DNA of 64,000 bases from Pseudarthrobacter sp. NIBRBAC000502770 (GTDB lineage: Bacteria > Actinomycetota > Actinomycetes > Actinomycetales > Micrococcaceae): the NCBI RefSeq assembly GCF_006517815.1, contig NZ_CP041198.1, positions 2,232,001-2,296,000 on the forward strand. Reading direction: 5' to 3'. This document shows positions 1-11,314 of this stretch, piece after piece; position 1 is the first letter of the stretch, and every line of letters begins with the position of its first letter. The notes under the pieces were generated by a model. That model worked only from the letters and a program-made list of their open reading frames with translations, was not told where the DNA came from and made no database searches. Position numbers and translations under genes: made by a program.

Positions 1-302
1 ATGTACTTCAGCGCACTGATGCTGCCGCTGTTGTTGGCGCGGAACGTGAACAGGCGCTGCAGAAGGAAATTGAAAACCAGGCTCACGATAAACGCGATTG
101 GAGTCGCTATCCAGAGCGGGACATCGAAAATTTCGTGGAGGATGGCCAACAGCCCGAGGTCCAGGGCAAACGAAACGCCGCCAACAAGCAGGAACCTGAC
201 CACCGGGTGCCGGTAGAGCCCCATGACCATCCCCGGAACAGCTGGAGCAGCTTCGACAGGGGTTTCCGCTGATGAAGACGTGCCTGACGGCGGTGTTGGC
301 AT
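1..302 (-). CDS. GtrA-family membrane protein, 3' end beyond window
   Basis: Reading leftward from an ATG at 302, the frame stays open to the window edge, giving about 100 residues. After a Pro/Ser/Thr-rich start, residues from about 33 read VVRFLLVGGVSFALDLGLLA, then a second hydrophobic segment and FNFLLQRLFTFR. This pattern (first membrane helix, then an F-N-F-x-x-x-R-x-F-x-F element) is typical of GtrA-like proteins, small four-helix proteins thought to move lipid-linked sugars across the membrane. It is divergent from the DUF2142 gene and sits at the edge of a galactofuranose locus, which fits surface-glycan assembly. The C-terminal half is not visible. Confidence 0.8.
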   Translation of the reverse strand, partial: MPTPPSGTSSSAETPVEAAPAVPGMVMGLYRHPVVRFLLVGGVSFALDLGLLAILHEIFDVPLWIATPIAFIVSLVFNFLLQRLFTFRANNSGSISALKY

Positions 303-377
303 GGGTGGGTGATCCTCTCATGGTTGCGGAGTGTTCAGCCTCTGCACAGCCCGCCTCCAAGTATCCTTAAAGCTATC

Positions 378-1961
378 ATGCCGTATTCGACTCGCCCCTT
401 GCCCATGCCCAAAATCAGGACTGCCGGCCCGCGCCGCCTCCCGCCGTCGCCAATCCGGGTCCTCATCGTTGCCTGGCTGATTTTCGGCTCCATTGGCAGC
501 GTGTGGAGTTTCGCGTCCCCGTTGATGTCCGTCCCTGACGAACCCGCGCACGCCATTAAGGCTGCTGCGGTGGCGAGGGGGCAACTTATGGGTACAGGGT
601 CCGGCGTGCAGGGCGATCCTTTGGTTGTCCAGGTCCCGGGATACATTGCGAACCTGAATGTCCGCAGTTGCTTTGCCCAGCACTCGAACATCACGGCGGA
701 CTGCGCCCGGCCGATCGACGCCACGGACCGCGGCTGGACCGCAGGAAAGACGTCTGCCGGAAACTACAATCCTGTCTATTACGGGATCGTTGGCATGGGA
801 AGCCGGGGCCTCAGCGGGGAGCCGGCAATTTATGCCATGAGAATCATCAGCAGCTGGCTCGTCGGATTCTTCCTGGCGGCAATCTTCGCGGCCGCCTTCT
901 CGCTTCGCCACTTCAGGCGGCCCGTCATCGCCGCCGCTGTTGCCCTGACGCCGGCCGTATTCTTCCTCTCCGGATCCATCAACCCCAATGCTCTGGAAAT
1001 TGCGACCACTGGCGCCCTCTTCCTCAGCCTGTGCGCCGTCTTTGAACAAGTGGCCGGCAGGACATCACTGCAACGACTCCCGCTGGTTCTCCTTACCCTT
1101 TCAGCTTCCCTCTTGGCGCACACCCGTCCGCTTTCACTGCTGTGGCTGGCGCTTGCTGCGATCGCAGCCGTACTCTGCTACGGTTTCGGGACTCTCATGA
1201 AAACGCTGGCCCAGCGCGGCTTCCAAATAGCGATGGGCATCACTGCGTTGTCGTGCGTGTTCGCTCTTTGGTGGGTCTTCTCCGCCAAGAGCTTCGACAG
1301 CCTTCTCGCCGGCGCACCCATGCGGGCAGAAGATGCGGCCGTCGCCATGCTGGATAAGACAGTGTTCTTCATGGTCGAGTACGTCGGTGTCCTCGGCTGG
1401 ATTGACACCATGCCCCCGCCGGGCACCCTGTACACTTGGGTGCTCGGGTTCGGGGCCCTGCTGTTTCTCGCCTACACGGCGCGCCCCGTGCGCGGCCGCT
1501 GGGTCATGGCCCTGCTCACGGTCACGGTCATCGCCGTGCCCACCGCCCTCCAAGCCAGTTCGAGTGAAAAGCTCGGCTGGATCTGGCAGGGCCGCTACGC
1601 ACTCGCCATGGTCGTGACCTTGATTCTGGCGGCCGGGGTGACCACGCGGTTCCGCCAGTTCCGGATCACACCCTGGTCCAAGTCCATGATCCGTTGGGGC
1701 CTGGTCCTGGGCGTCCTCGCCCACACGTACATCTTCCTGGAGGGACTGCGGCGCTACACCATCGGTATTCAGGACCACGTCAACTGGACCGAAATGTTTG
1801 ATCCCCGTTGGCAGCCGCCGCTGACCTGGCAGGGACTCGCGGTCATTTACATCGCACTTCTGGCCGCCGGTGCCGTGTGCCTGTACCGTCTGCTCACCGT
1901 GAAACGTGCAGTGTTCAGCCTGCCCCTTGCAGAGTCAGTATCCGCTGTGGACCGGGCGTGA
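378..1961 (+). CDS. DUF2142 polytopic membrane protein
   Basis: About 527 residues with roughly ten hydrophobic segments. Just after the first helix is SVPDEPAHAIKAAAVARGQL, the conserved extracytoplasmic DEPAH signature of DUF2142 proteins. These resemble membrane glycosyltransferases of the PMT/GT-C kind and often lie in polysaccharide and teichoic acid loci; the substrate is unknown. An in-frame GTG at 309 would add 23 residues and an ATG at 408 would remove ten; none has a clear ribosome-binding site, so the start is uncertain. It converges on the galactofuranosyltransferase gene, with a strong hairpin between them. Confidence 0.75.
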   Translation: MPYSTRPLPMPKIRTAGPRRLPPSPIRVLIVAWLIFGSIGSVWSFASPLMSVPDEPAHAIKAAAVARGQLMGTGSGVQGDPLVVQVPGYIANLNVRSCFAQHSNITADCARPIDATDRGWTAGKTSAGNYNPVYYGIVGMGSRGLSGEPAIYAMRIISSWLVGFFLAAIFAAAFSLRHFRRPVIAAAVALTPAVFFLSGSINPNALEIATTGALFLSLCAVFEQVAGRTSLQRLPLVLLTLSASLLAHTRPLSLLWLALAAIAAVLCYGFGTLMKTLAQRGFQIAMGITALSCVFALWWVFSAKSFDSLLAGAPMRAEDAAVAMLDKTVFFMVEYVGVLGWIDTMPPPGTLYTWVLGFGALLFLAYTARPVRGRWVMALLTVTVIAVPTALQASSSEKLGWIWQGRYALAMVVTLILAAGVTTRFRQFRITPWSKSMIRWGLVLGVLAHTYIFLEGLRRYTIGIQDHVNWTEMFDPRWQPPLTWQGLAVIYIALLAAGAVCLYRLLTVKRAVFSLPLAESVSAVDRA

Positions 1962-1978
1962 GCCTTATCTAGAAGGCC

Positions 1979-2012
1979 AAACGGCTGCCGGATGTGAATC
2001 CGGCAGCCGTTT
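1979..2012. terminator. Bidirectional hairpin terminator
   Basis: A perfect 15-bp stem (AAACGGCTGCCGGAT / ATCCGGCAGCCGTTT) with a GTGA loop lies between the stops of two convergent genes. The A and T ends give a short T tract in both directions, so it probably ends both transcripts. Confidence 0.85.
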
Positions 2013-2028
2013 CGTTGCTTAGGTGCAG

Positions 2029-5270
<3,242 letters not shown>

Positions 5271-5306
5271 TCAATGGGCGCGCTGTGACCCGGCGCACAA
5301 GCTCCA

Positions 5307-5891
5307 TCAGGCGGGGCGCAGCACTCCCCCGCTCTCGAAGTATGCGTCCCCCGTTGCCGGGCAAATCCACCGGTCATCCTCGTGTTGAAGCGGTTTGCCT
5401 GCCTTTCCCACCCATCCGATCCTGCGTGCGGGAACACCCGCCACGAGGGCAAAGTCAGGCACGTCTTTGGTGACGACGGCGCCTGCCGCCACCATCGCCC
5501 AGGCGCCAATGGTCAGGGGTGCTACACAGACGGCCCGGGCGCCGATGGCGGCTCCCCGCCTGATGGTCACACCAACTTTGTCCCAGTCATCTTCTGTCTT
5601 CAATGCCCCTTCCGGGGTCACCGCACGGGGAAAGACATCATTAGTCAGCACTACTGCCGGGCCAATGAAAACCCCGGCTTCCAAGACTGCGGGTTCGTAC
5701 ACCAATGCGTAATTTTGTACCTTGCAGTTCTCCCCCAGGGTCACACCCGGGCCTATGTAGGCACCGCGGCCTATAACGCAGTTCTCCCCCAGCCGCGCCG
5801 CTTCCCTGACCTGGGCAAGATGCCACACCCTGCTGCCGCGGCCTATGTGCGCCCCATCGCCGATGTCCGCGCTGTCAGCAATCGTGTTCAA
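5307..5891 (-). CDS. Left-handed beta-helix sugar N-acetyltransferase (WlbB/WbpD type)
   Basis: 194 residues built from hexapeptide repeats such as IGDGAHIGRGSRVW, IGRGAYIGPG and IGAWAMVAAGAVV, forming a left-handed parallel beta-helix. The phrase VLTNDVFPRA and the C-terminal GVPARRIGWVGKAG are typical of the WlbB/WbpD group, acetyl-CoA-dependent enzymes that N-acetylate amino sugars on nucleotide-sugar precursors. After the fold the chain ends in a short tail (CPATGDAYFESGG). It lies 123 bases upstream of glf on the same strand, so an acetylated amino sugar in the same surface glycan is likely. The exact sugar substrate cannot be read from the sequence. Confidence 0.85.
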   Translation of the reverse strand: MNTIADSADIGDGAHIGRGSRVWHLAQVREAARLGENCVIGRGAYIGPGVTLGENCKVQNYALVYEPAVLEAGVFIGPAVVLTNDVFPRAVTPEGALKTEDDWDKVGVTIRRGAAIGARAVCVAPLTIGAWAMVAAGAVVTKDVPDFALVAGVPARRIGWVGKAGKPLQHEDDRWICPATGDAYFESGGVLRPA

Positions 5892-6070
5892 AGGGACTCC
5901 TTCGCTGCTGCCGGACCGCTGGCAAGGTCCAGGGTGTAGTGATCCTAACCGGCCGGTCCCCGTCAGCGGACCACTGAAACCACACGTTTATCCACATAGG
6001 CAACGAAGCGCCTGACGGTGGCTGCGTCCTGTGGCTAGCGTGTGGGTACATGCACGAAGGATCCCAACCC

Positions 6071-9000
6071 ATGATGCTCAACTGCACGCTGGTTGATGGC
6101 CCCGGATCAGCGCGGGGTCAGGCACCCGTGGAACTGTCCATTAGCGCCCCGGCCGGCACGGCAGGCTCCGTAATCCATGAACACTTGGTCCGGAAATTCC
6201 GTGCGGGCATCGTGGCCGTCAAGGGAGAGGACCTGCGATCCCTGGTCCTCGGAGTGGCTCCCCTTGTAGAAGCAGCGGTCCTTGTCGACGGCGGTACCTC
6301 CCTGCCCGCCGGGCGCACCCGCCAGCGGCCGGCTCCCGGCACGGCGCCTCCCCTGGTGCTTGCCGTTGACAGCGGACCAGCAGCGGGCACGGTCGTTCCT
6401 TTACGGCGCGGCAACTACAGCATCGGCAGAAGCGGAACGCGGATAGCCATCCCGGATCCGGAACTGTCGCGTGAGCACGCACGGATCGTGGTCACAGACA
6501 CCGACATCCTGTTGATAGACCTGGACAGTGCCAACGGCACCTACGTCGACGGCGAAAGGATCCGGACCAGGGTCATCTCCACGGAGTCGAGCATCAGGTG
6601 CGGGCAGTCAACCCTGTCGCTGGTTATTGCAGAGCCGCCTGGCCGGGCCTTGGCTGACGCCGGATCGTCCGTAACGGAGCCCATCGTCGTCCAGGGCCGT
6701 GCAAACGCCGGCAACCGGACAGCCCTGGTCCTGGCTGCGGTCCTCCCGCTGGCAATCGGGGTGCTGCTGGCCATATTCACTGGAATGTGGATGTTCCTCG
6801 CCTTTTCCGCGGCGTCCGTAGTGTCTGTCCTGGTTCCTGCTGTTTCCGGCAGGCGGGAGAAAAGGGAGTTCTCCCATGCCATGAAGGCGGCTGTTGCGGA
6901 AGACCGGGAACGCCGACGGCGGAGCGCCCCTCCCCTGTCCCTCGTCGCATTGGCCGCACAGCCGGCTGATGGGACGTCCGGCACGGGAGCACGCGGCGTG
7001 TGGTTGCGGCTGGGCCAGGCAGACCAGGCAGCCAATGTCAGGATCGAGGGGCAAGGTGCTGGTCGGGCGGCGCCGTCGGCGGGCATGGTTCCGGTCGTCC
7101 TCGACCCTGACTGTCAGTTCACCGCAGTGATCGGTCCCCGGTCCGCGACCGACGGCGCGATGCGGTCCGTCCTGATGCAACTGGCAGGGTACCCGGGTGC
7201 AGGAGCCACGCACGTTCTGGTCCATGGGAACCCGGAAAGCCTTCCCCTCGCCGCCCGGTACCTGTCCCGGGTGACCCTGGCCGCAACGCCACACGCGGCC
7301 ATCGCTGTCGTGAACAAAGGGCATCCCCGCGGCTGCGAGCGCGGTGTCCTGCTGATCCAGGAAGACACCCCGGCAGAAGCCGCTAACCTCTCGGTACGGG
7401 AGGCGGCGATCCGGCGGGGATGGCAAGTGCTTCAGTTTCAGGCCCAGGACGGGGCTTCGCCATCTTCCAACGTCGTCCTCGCCGAACGCGACTCTGTCCT
7501 GGCCCAGGATCACCGCGAGACCACCTTCGTCCCCGATCTGGTCCCGGATACTGTGTTCTCTGATTTTTGCCGGCATATGGCGGTCGTACGGAGGCAGGAC
7601 AACGACCGGCCGGGCAACATTCCCGCTGTCTGCGGCCTTGGCGACGTCCTGCCATTGACGCCCGATGCCACCGCTGACCGCTGGCAGTCAAGCCTCGATA
7701 AGGATGGACTGGCCATACCGCTGGGCATCTGCGCATCAGGAACCAAGACCATTGATCTGCAGTACGACGGGCCCCACCTGTTGGTGGCGGGCACCACCGG
7801 CTCTGGGAAGTCGGAGCTGCTCCGGAGCCTCACCCTGGCACTCGCCCTGAGCTATCCGCCCGAGCGGGTCAATTTCTTCTTCATCGATTTCAAGGGCGGT
7901 TCAGGACTCGGCCCGCTCAGTGGCCTCGTCCACTGCGTGGGACTCCAGACCGACCTGGCCAGCTCCGACATGGAACGAACGCTGACCTCGTTGCGCGCCG
8001 AACTGCGCCTCCGGGAGAAGTGCCTTGCCGACGCCAACGTCCCGGACATAACCACGTACCGTTCCACCAGTGCGTCGGAGGATTTTGCCCTCCCACACCT
8101 CGTCATCGTCATCGACGAGTTCAGGATGCTGGTTGATGACCTGCCGGAGGTGCTCCGTGAATTGCTGAGGATCGCGTCAATCGGGCGCTCCCTGGGCATT
8201 CACCTGATCATTGCAACCCAGCGGCCGCAGGGGGCGCTGACAGCCGATATCCGCGCAAACGTGACCACAAGCATCGCCCTTCGCGTGCAATCCGACATGG
8301 AGTCGGTGGACATTATCAATTGCAGGAGCGCGGCCCAGATCAGCGTTGACGCTCCCGGCCGCGCCTTCCTTGTCCGTGGAACGGAGGCCGCCGAGGAGTT
8401 TCAGGGGGCTTCGCTGGCTTCGGTGGCAGCGGACCAAGGTCCGGGTTTCGTTTCTGTCCGCCGGACGACGGACTTCCTGGCCTGCCAGGTGGCCGGCCCG
8501 GCCAACGCACCGGCTCCTGTGTCTACTCCCGTGCAGGCAGTGGAACCCCTGCTGGCATTGGTGCGGAACCTCTGCACCCACGAGGGCAAGAAGGCGCCAA
8601 GGAGGCCCGTTGCCCCCGCCCTGCCGGAGGACCTGGAAGAACCTGCTCCCCGCCCGTCACCAGCCTCTGGTGTCCCCGGCCTGTGGGCCCCGGAACACGC
8701 GGACGCGGCCTCCGGTGTTTGCCTCGGCCTTATGGATACGCCGGACAAGCAACGGTTGGAACCCCTGGTGTGGGATCCCGCCCACCACGGCCACGCAGCG
8801 TTTATCGGCAGCCCCGCGTCCGGCTCGCAGGCAGCCCAGGAACTCGCCGTCCACAAGCTGCTCACCAGGCCCCAGGAAGCCCATTTCTATGTCCTGGACG
8901 CAGCGGGAAGTTTCCTCGGGCTGGCTGGCACGGGCCGGATGGGCGCCCGGGCCGGACTGGACGATCTGCGGCGGGGGGTGCGGATTCTTGAGCGGTTGGC

Positions 9001-10147
9001 CGGTGAGCTGGGCCGGCGGAGGAGCCATCCAGCGCAGGGACAGGTACGTGTTGTCCTGGTCGTTTCGGGCTGGGGATCCTGGGTGTCGGCTTTCCGTTCG
9101 GGGCCGCTGGCCTGGGCTGAAGATTTGGTGCATGACCTTGTCCGTGACGGTGCCAAGGCAGGAATCACGGTTCTGCTCACCGGGGAGCGGGAACTTGTCA
9201 CAGCCAGATTTTTCGGCGCCGTACCCAACCGTTTCTACTTCCCTGCCGGTTCCACCGAGGAAGGCCGCGCCATGTGGCCGCGAATTCCCTCGATGCCCGC
9301 CACCGAGGGACGGGCTGTTGCCTTCGGGCCGGTCTCAGGCGGCAGCCCTGCAATCTGTCAGATTTATCGGCGACGTGCCCCGGAGTGGCCGCTCGAAAAT
9401 GGCCCGGAGTATCCGGGCCACCTGGTACCTCCCATCCGGGTTGAGCCTCTCCCTGCGCTGATCACGGTCCGGGAGGTCGAAGCGATGGCTCTGGCGGCAG
9501 TGGAACAGCCGCCAACAGTTCAGATCCCAGCAGGTCAGGACCCCTCCGCCAGCGACCGCGGGACGGGTAGCACTCCGGTCCATGCGGTGCAGCGCGATAA
9601 GTTGCTGGGGGTGGCCGGAGACGAGGTTGCCGCCGCGTTTGTCCGCGTCCCGGGTAACACGGTAGTGGCCGTTCTTGGCGGCCCGGGAAGCGGTAAGAGC
9701 AACACACTGCGGGCACTGCAGGCGCTTAATCCATCCCAACCCTGGCGCGCACATCAAGGGCCACCGCACTCCCCAGAAGAGTTTTGGGCCGGCATCCTCC
9801 GACAGGCCGAAGACAGGTTATTCCCGCGGGAAACAACGTGGTTGGTCGACGACGCCGACCAACTTGCGCCGCAGGCACTAAGGGATTTGGGTCAACTGCA
9901 TTCCTTGGGGCATTCCCTGGTGGTTTCTGCTGCCTACAGTCCCATGCTCCTCCAGCGCGTCCCGCTGATGATGACCGCCCGGGCTTCCGGCATCGGCCTG
10001 TTGCTCGGCCCGCGTTCCATGGCCGATGGCGACCTCTTCGGTGTCCGGTTCGATGTCGAATCCAATTCCCCACCGGGGCGGGCTGTCTTGATCTCCGGCG
10101 GCCGCGCAGTCCCGTTCCAGGTGGCGTGGGCTGGGACGGATGAGTGA
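6071..10147 (+). CDS. FHA and FtsK/SpoIIIE multi-ATPase protein, EssC/EccC-like
   Basis: About 1358 residues. Order: N-terminal region; one FHA domain at about 95-186 (YSIGRSG, SREHARI, SANGTYVDG); two adjacent membrane helices at about 217-257; then an FtsK/SpoIIIE ATPase with an intact Walker A (AGTTGSGKSELL, near 570) and Walker B (LVIVIDEF, near 677). A second ATPase-like module has a degenerate loop (GSPASGSQAA, near 913), and a third has a good Walker A (LGGPGSGKSNTL, near 1201) and WLVDDAD. This matches the EssC/EccC motor of type VII secretion, except that EssC normally has two FHA domains. The ATG at 6071 has AAGGA nine bases ahead; an ATG at 6050 is less likely. No WXG100 substrate or other ESX component lies beside it. 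Confidence 0.82.
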   Translation: MMLNCTLVDGPGSARGQAPVELSISAPAGTAGSVIHEHLVRKFRAGIVAVKGEDLRSLVLGVAPLVEAAVLVDGGTSLPAGRTRQRPAPGTAPPLVLAVDSGPAAGTVVPLRRGNYSIGRSGTRIAIPDPELSREHARIVVTDTDILLIDLDSANGTYVDGERIRTRVISTESSIRCGQSTLSLVIAEPPGRALADAGSSVTEPIVVQGRANAGNRTALVLAAVLPLAIGVLLAIFTGMWMFLAFSAASVVSVLVPAVSGRREKREFSHAMKAAVAEDRERRRRSAPPLSLVALAAQPADGTSGTGARGVWLRLGQADQAANVRIEGQGAGRAAPSAGMVPVVLDPDCQFTAVIGPRSATDGAMRSVLMQLAGYPGAGATHVLVHGNPESLPLAARYLSRVTLAATPHAAIAVVNKGHPRGCERGVLLIQEDTPAEAANLSVREAAIRRGWQVLQFQAQDGASPSSNVVLAERDSVLAQDHRETTFVPDLVPDTVFSDFCRHMAVVRRQDNDRPGNIPAVCGLGDVLPLTPDATADRWQSSLDKDGLAIPLGICASGTKTIDLQYDGPHLLVAGTTGSGKSELLRSLTLALALSYPPERVNFFFIDFKGGSGLGPLSGLVHCVGLQTDLASSDMERTLTSLRAELRLREKCLADANVPDITTYRSTSASEDFALPHLVIVIDEFRMLVDDLPEVLRELLRIASIGRSLGIHLIIATQRPQGALTADIRANVTTSIALRVQSDMESVDIINCRSAAQISVDAPGRAFLVRGTEAAEEFQGASLASVAADQGPGFVSVRRTTDFLACQVAGPANAPAPVSTPVQAVEPLLALVRNLCTHEGKKAPRRPVAPALPEDLEEPAPRPSPASGVPGLWAPEHADAASGVCLGLMDTPDKQRLEPLVWDPAHHGHAAFIGSPASGSQAAQELAVHKLLTRPQEAHFYVLDAAGSFLGLAGTGRMGARAGLDDLRRGVRILERLAGELGRRRSHPAQGQVRVVLVVSGWGSWVSAFRSGPLAWAEDLVHDLVRDGAKAGITVLLTGERELVTARFFGAVPNRFYFPAGSTEEGRAMWPRIPSMPATEGRAVAFGPVSGGSPAICQIYRRRAPEWPLENGPEYPGHLVPPIRVEPLPALITVREVEAMALAAVEQPPTVQIPAGQDPSASDRGTGSTPVHAVQRDKLLGVAGDEVAAAFVRVPGNTVVAVLGGPGSGKSNTLRALQALNPSQPWRAHQGPPHSPEEFWAGILRQAEDRLFPRETTWLVDDADQLAPQALRDLGQLHSLGHSLVVSAAYSPMLLQRVPLMMTARASGIGLLLGPRSMADGDLFGVRFDVESNSPPGRAVLISGGRAVPFQVAWAGTDE

Positions 10148-10205
10148 TTGCGTTCGTTCGTTGGCCCCGATGCCGGCTGCTATGGCAATAACGGCATGTC
10201 CGCGA

Positions 10206-10688
10206 TCAAAGCGTTGGCGGGGCGCTGCCTGTGCGGGACGCGTGGCTGACAACCTTATTGGTGAAAAGGAGGACGATGGCAATGACGGCAGGAACCAGCA
10301 TCGCCAACCCTGCCGGGACCAGGCCACTGGTTAAGGTGGGCATGCCTATGGTGAGGACGAACAACTGGGCCACCAGCGCGGCGGCCCTGGTCCACCGGTA
10401 ACCGCGGTAGAGGAACACTGCCACCGCGTAAAGCCAGGCCGAGAAGCCGAGCAGGAGGCCCAGGGTAAAGACAGCTCCCCAAAAGGACAGCACCGGGCTG
10501 CCGCTGAGAAGTTCGTAGGCATACCAGCCGGCCGCCGCGAGGAGGGCCGTCGCCTCGGCACCAGCAATGGCTGCCACCGCCGTCGCAGCCCCTGGGACAG
10601 GGCCGCTCCGCCAACCAGTCCCGCCGGGGCTGCCGGGCTCGCTGGAGGGGGACGGAGTACCTGCTGGGTTTACCGGGGGTCTTGACAC
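10206..10688 (-). CDS. Small membrane protein of unknown function
   Basis: 160 residues starting with GTG. A Pro/Ser/Gly-rich N-terminal stretch of about 30 residues is followed by four hydrophobic segments, among them AAVAAIAGAEATALLAAAGW, FWGAVFTLGLLLGFSAWLYA and LVPAVIAIVLLF, with YRGYRWTRAAALVAQ between two of them. I do not recognise a family or a catalytic motif. It converges on the EssC-like gene and is divergent from whiB1. Confidence 0.65.
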   Translation of the reverse strand: MSRPPVNPAGTPSPSSEPGSPGGTGWRSGPVPGAATAVAAIAGAEATALLAAAGWYAYELLSGSPVLSFWGAVFTLGLLLGFSAWLYAVAVFLYRGYRWTRAAALVAQLFVLTIGMPTLTSGLVPAGLAMLVPAVIAIVLLFTNKVVSHASRTGSAPPTL

Positions 10689-10830
10689 ACTGGCACCCTA
10701 CCGGACATAGTCGGACACTGGTGAGGGCCGGAGCCGCCACTGTGATGCATCGCTCAGGTTTCATGGGATATCAGGCGTTATTACCCCTTGTTTACACAGC
10801 GTTAACATGACAGGCTTGATGCAGATGACC

Positions 10831-10853
10831 AAGGGGGCCCAGAGGGCCCTTTT
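10831..10853 (+). terminator. Hairpin with T tract in the whiB1 leader (possible attenuator)
   Basis: AAGGGGGCCC and GGGCCCTTTT surround an AGA loop, giving a six-pair GC core extended by two G-U and two A-U pairs. On the plus strand it is followed by TTTTCCTTT, the layout of an intrinsic terminator. It lies 65 bases before the whiB1 ATG with no plus-strand gene directly ahead, so it would act on a leader transcript. Whether transcription starts upstream of it is not known. Confidence 0.4.
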
Positions 10854-10917
10854 CCTTTGTAGCCACTAGTGAATAATTTCACAAAGGCACTTCCCAGAAA
10901 TGGAGCTACTGATCAGC

Positions 10918-11166
10918 ATGGATTGGCGTAACCGCGCAGCGTGCCTCGACAAGGACCCGGAACTGTTCTTCCCCGTAGGGAACACAGGACCGGCCCTGCT
11001 GCAGATCGAGGAAGCCAAAAGCGTCTGCCGCCGGTGCCCCGTTGTCGACACCTGCCTGCAGTGGGCCCTCGAATCCGGCCAGGACGCCGGCGTCTGGGGC
11101 GGCATGAGCGAAGATGAGCGCCGTGCCCTCAAGCGCCGCGCTGCCCGCGCACGCCGCGCTTCCTAG
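10918..11166 (+). CDS. whiB1: WhiB1-type iron-sulfur transcription factor
   Basis: 82 residues from MDWRNRAACL, nearly the same layout as M. tuberculosis WhiB1. The four cluster-binding cysteines are C9, C37, C40 and C46 (CRRCPVVDTC), followed by the conserved GVWGGMSEDERRALKRR turn and basic tail that contacts DNA. WhiB1 is a 4Fe-4S, nitric-oxide-sensitive regulator that binds the primary sigma factor. An ATG at 10900 is in frame but would add six residues not seen in orthologues. It converges on pdtaS and is followed by a strong hairpin. Confidence 0.93.
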   Translation: MDWRNRAACLDKDPELFFPVGNTGPALLQIEEAKSVCRRCPVVDTCLQWALESGQDAGVWGGMSEDERRALKRRAARARRAS

Positions 11167-11212
11167 AAACCCCGCACCGGCATAACATCGTCCGGAGCAA
11201 CGAAACCGACGC

Positions 11213-11260
11213 ACAGAGGCCCCGGGACCATCCAGAAATGGATCGTCCCGGGGCCTCTGT
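11213..11260. terminator. Long hairpin between whiB1 and pdtaS
   Basis: Perfect 16-bp arms, ACAGAGGCCCCGGGAC and GTCCCGGGGCCTCTGT, with additional pairing (CATCC/GGATC, one mismatch) inside the loop. It lies between two convergent genes and should terminate both, although there is no long T tract. Confidence 0.75.
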
Positions 11261-11314
11261 CAGTTCCACTCCCCCGCCGCGGCCAGGGCGGCAGCCCGCC
11301 GCGCCTGCGGGCCC

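Noticed and set aside
10728..10760. A TGTGA-like half-site ahead of whiB1 suggesting a CRP operator
   Set aside because: Only one half resembles the consensus; the second half does not match TCACA, so I do not call a site.
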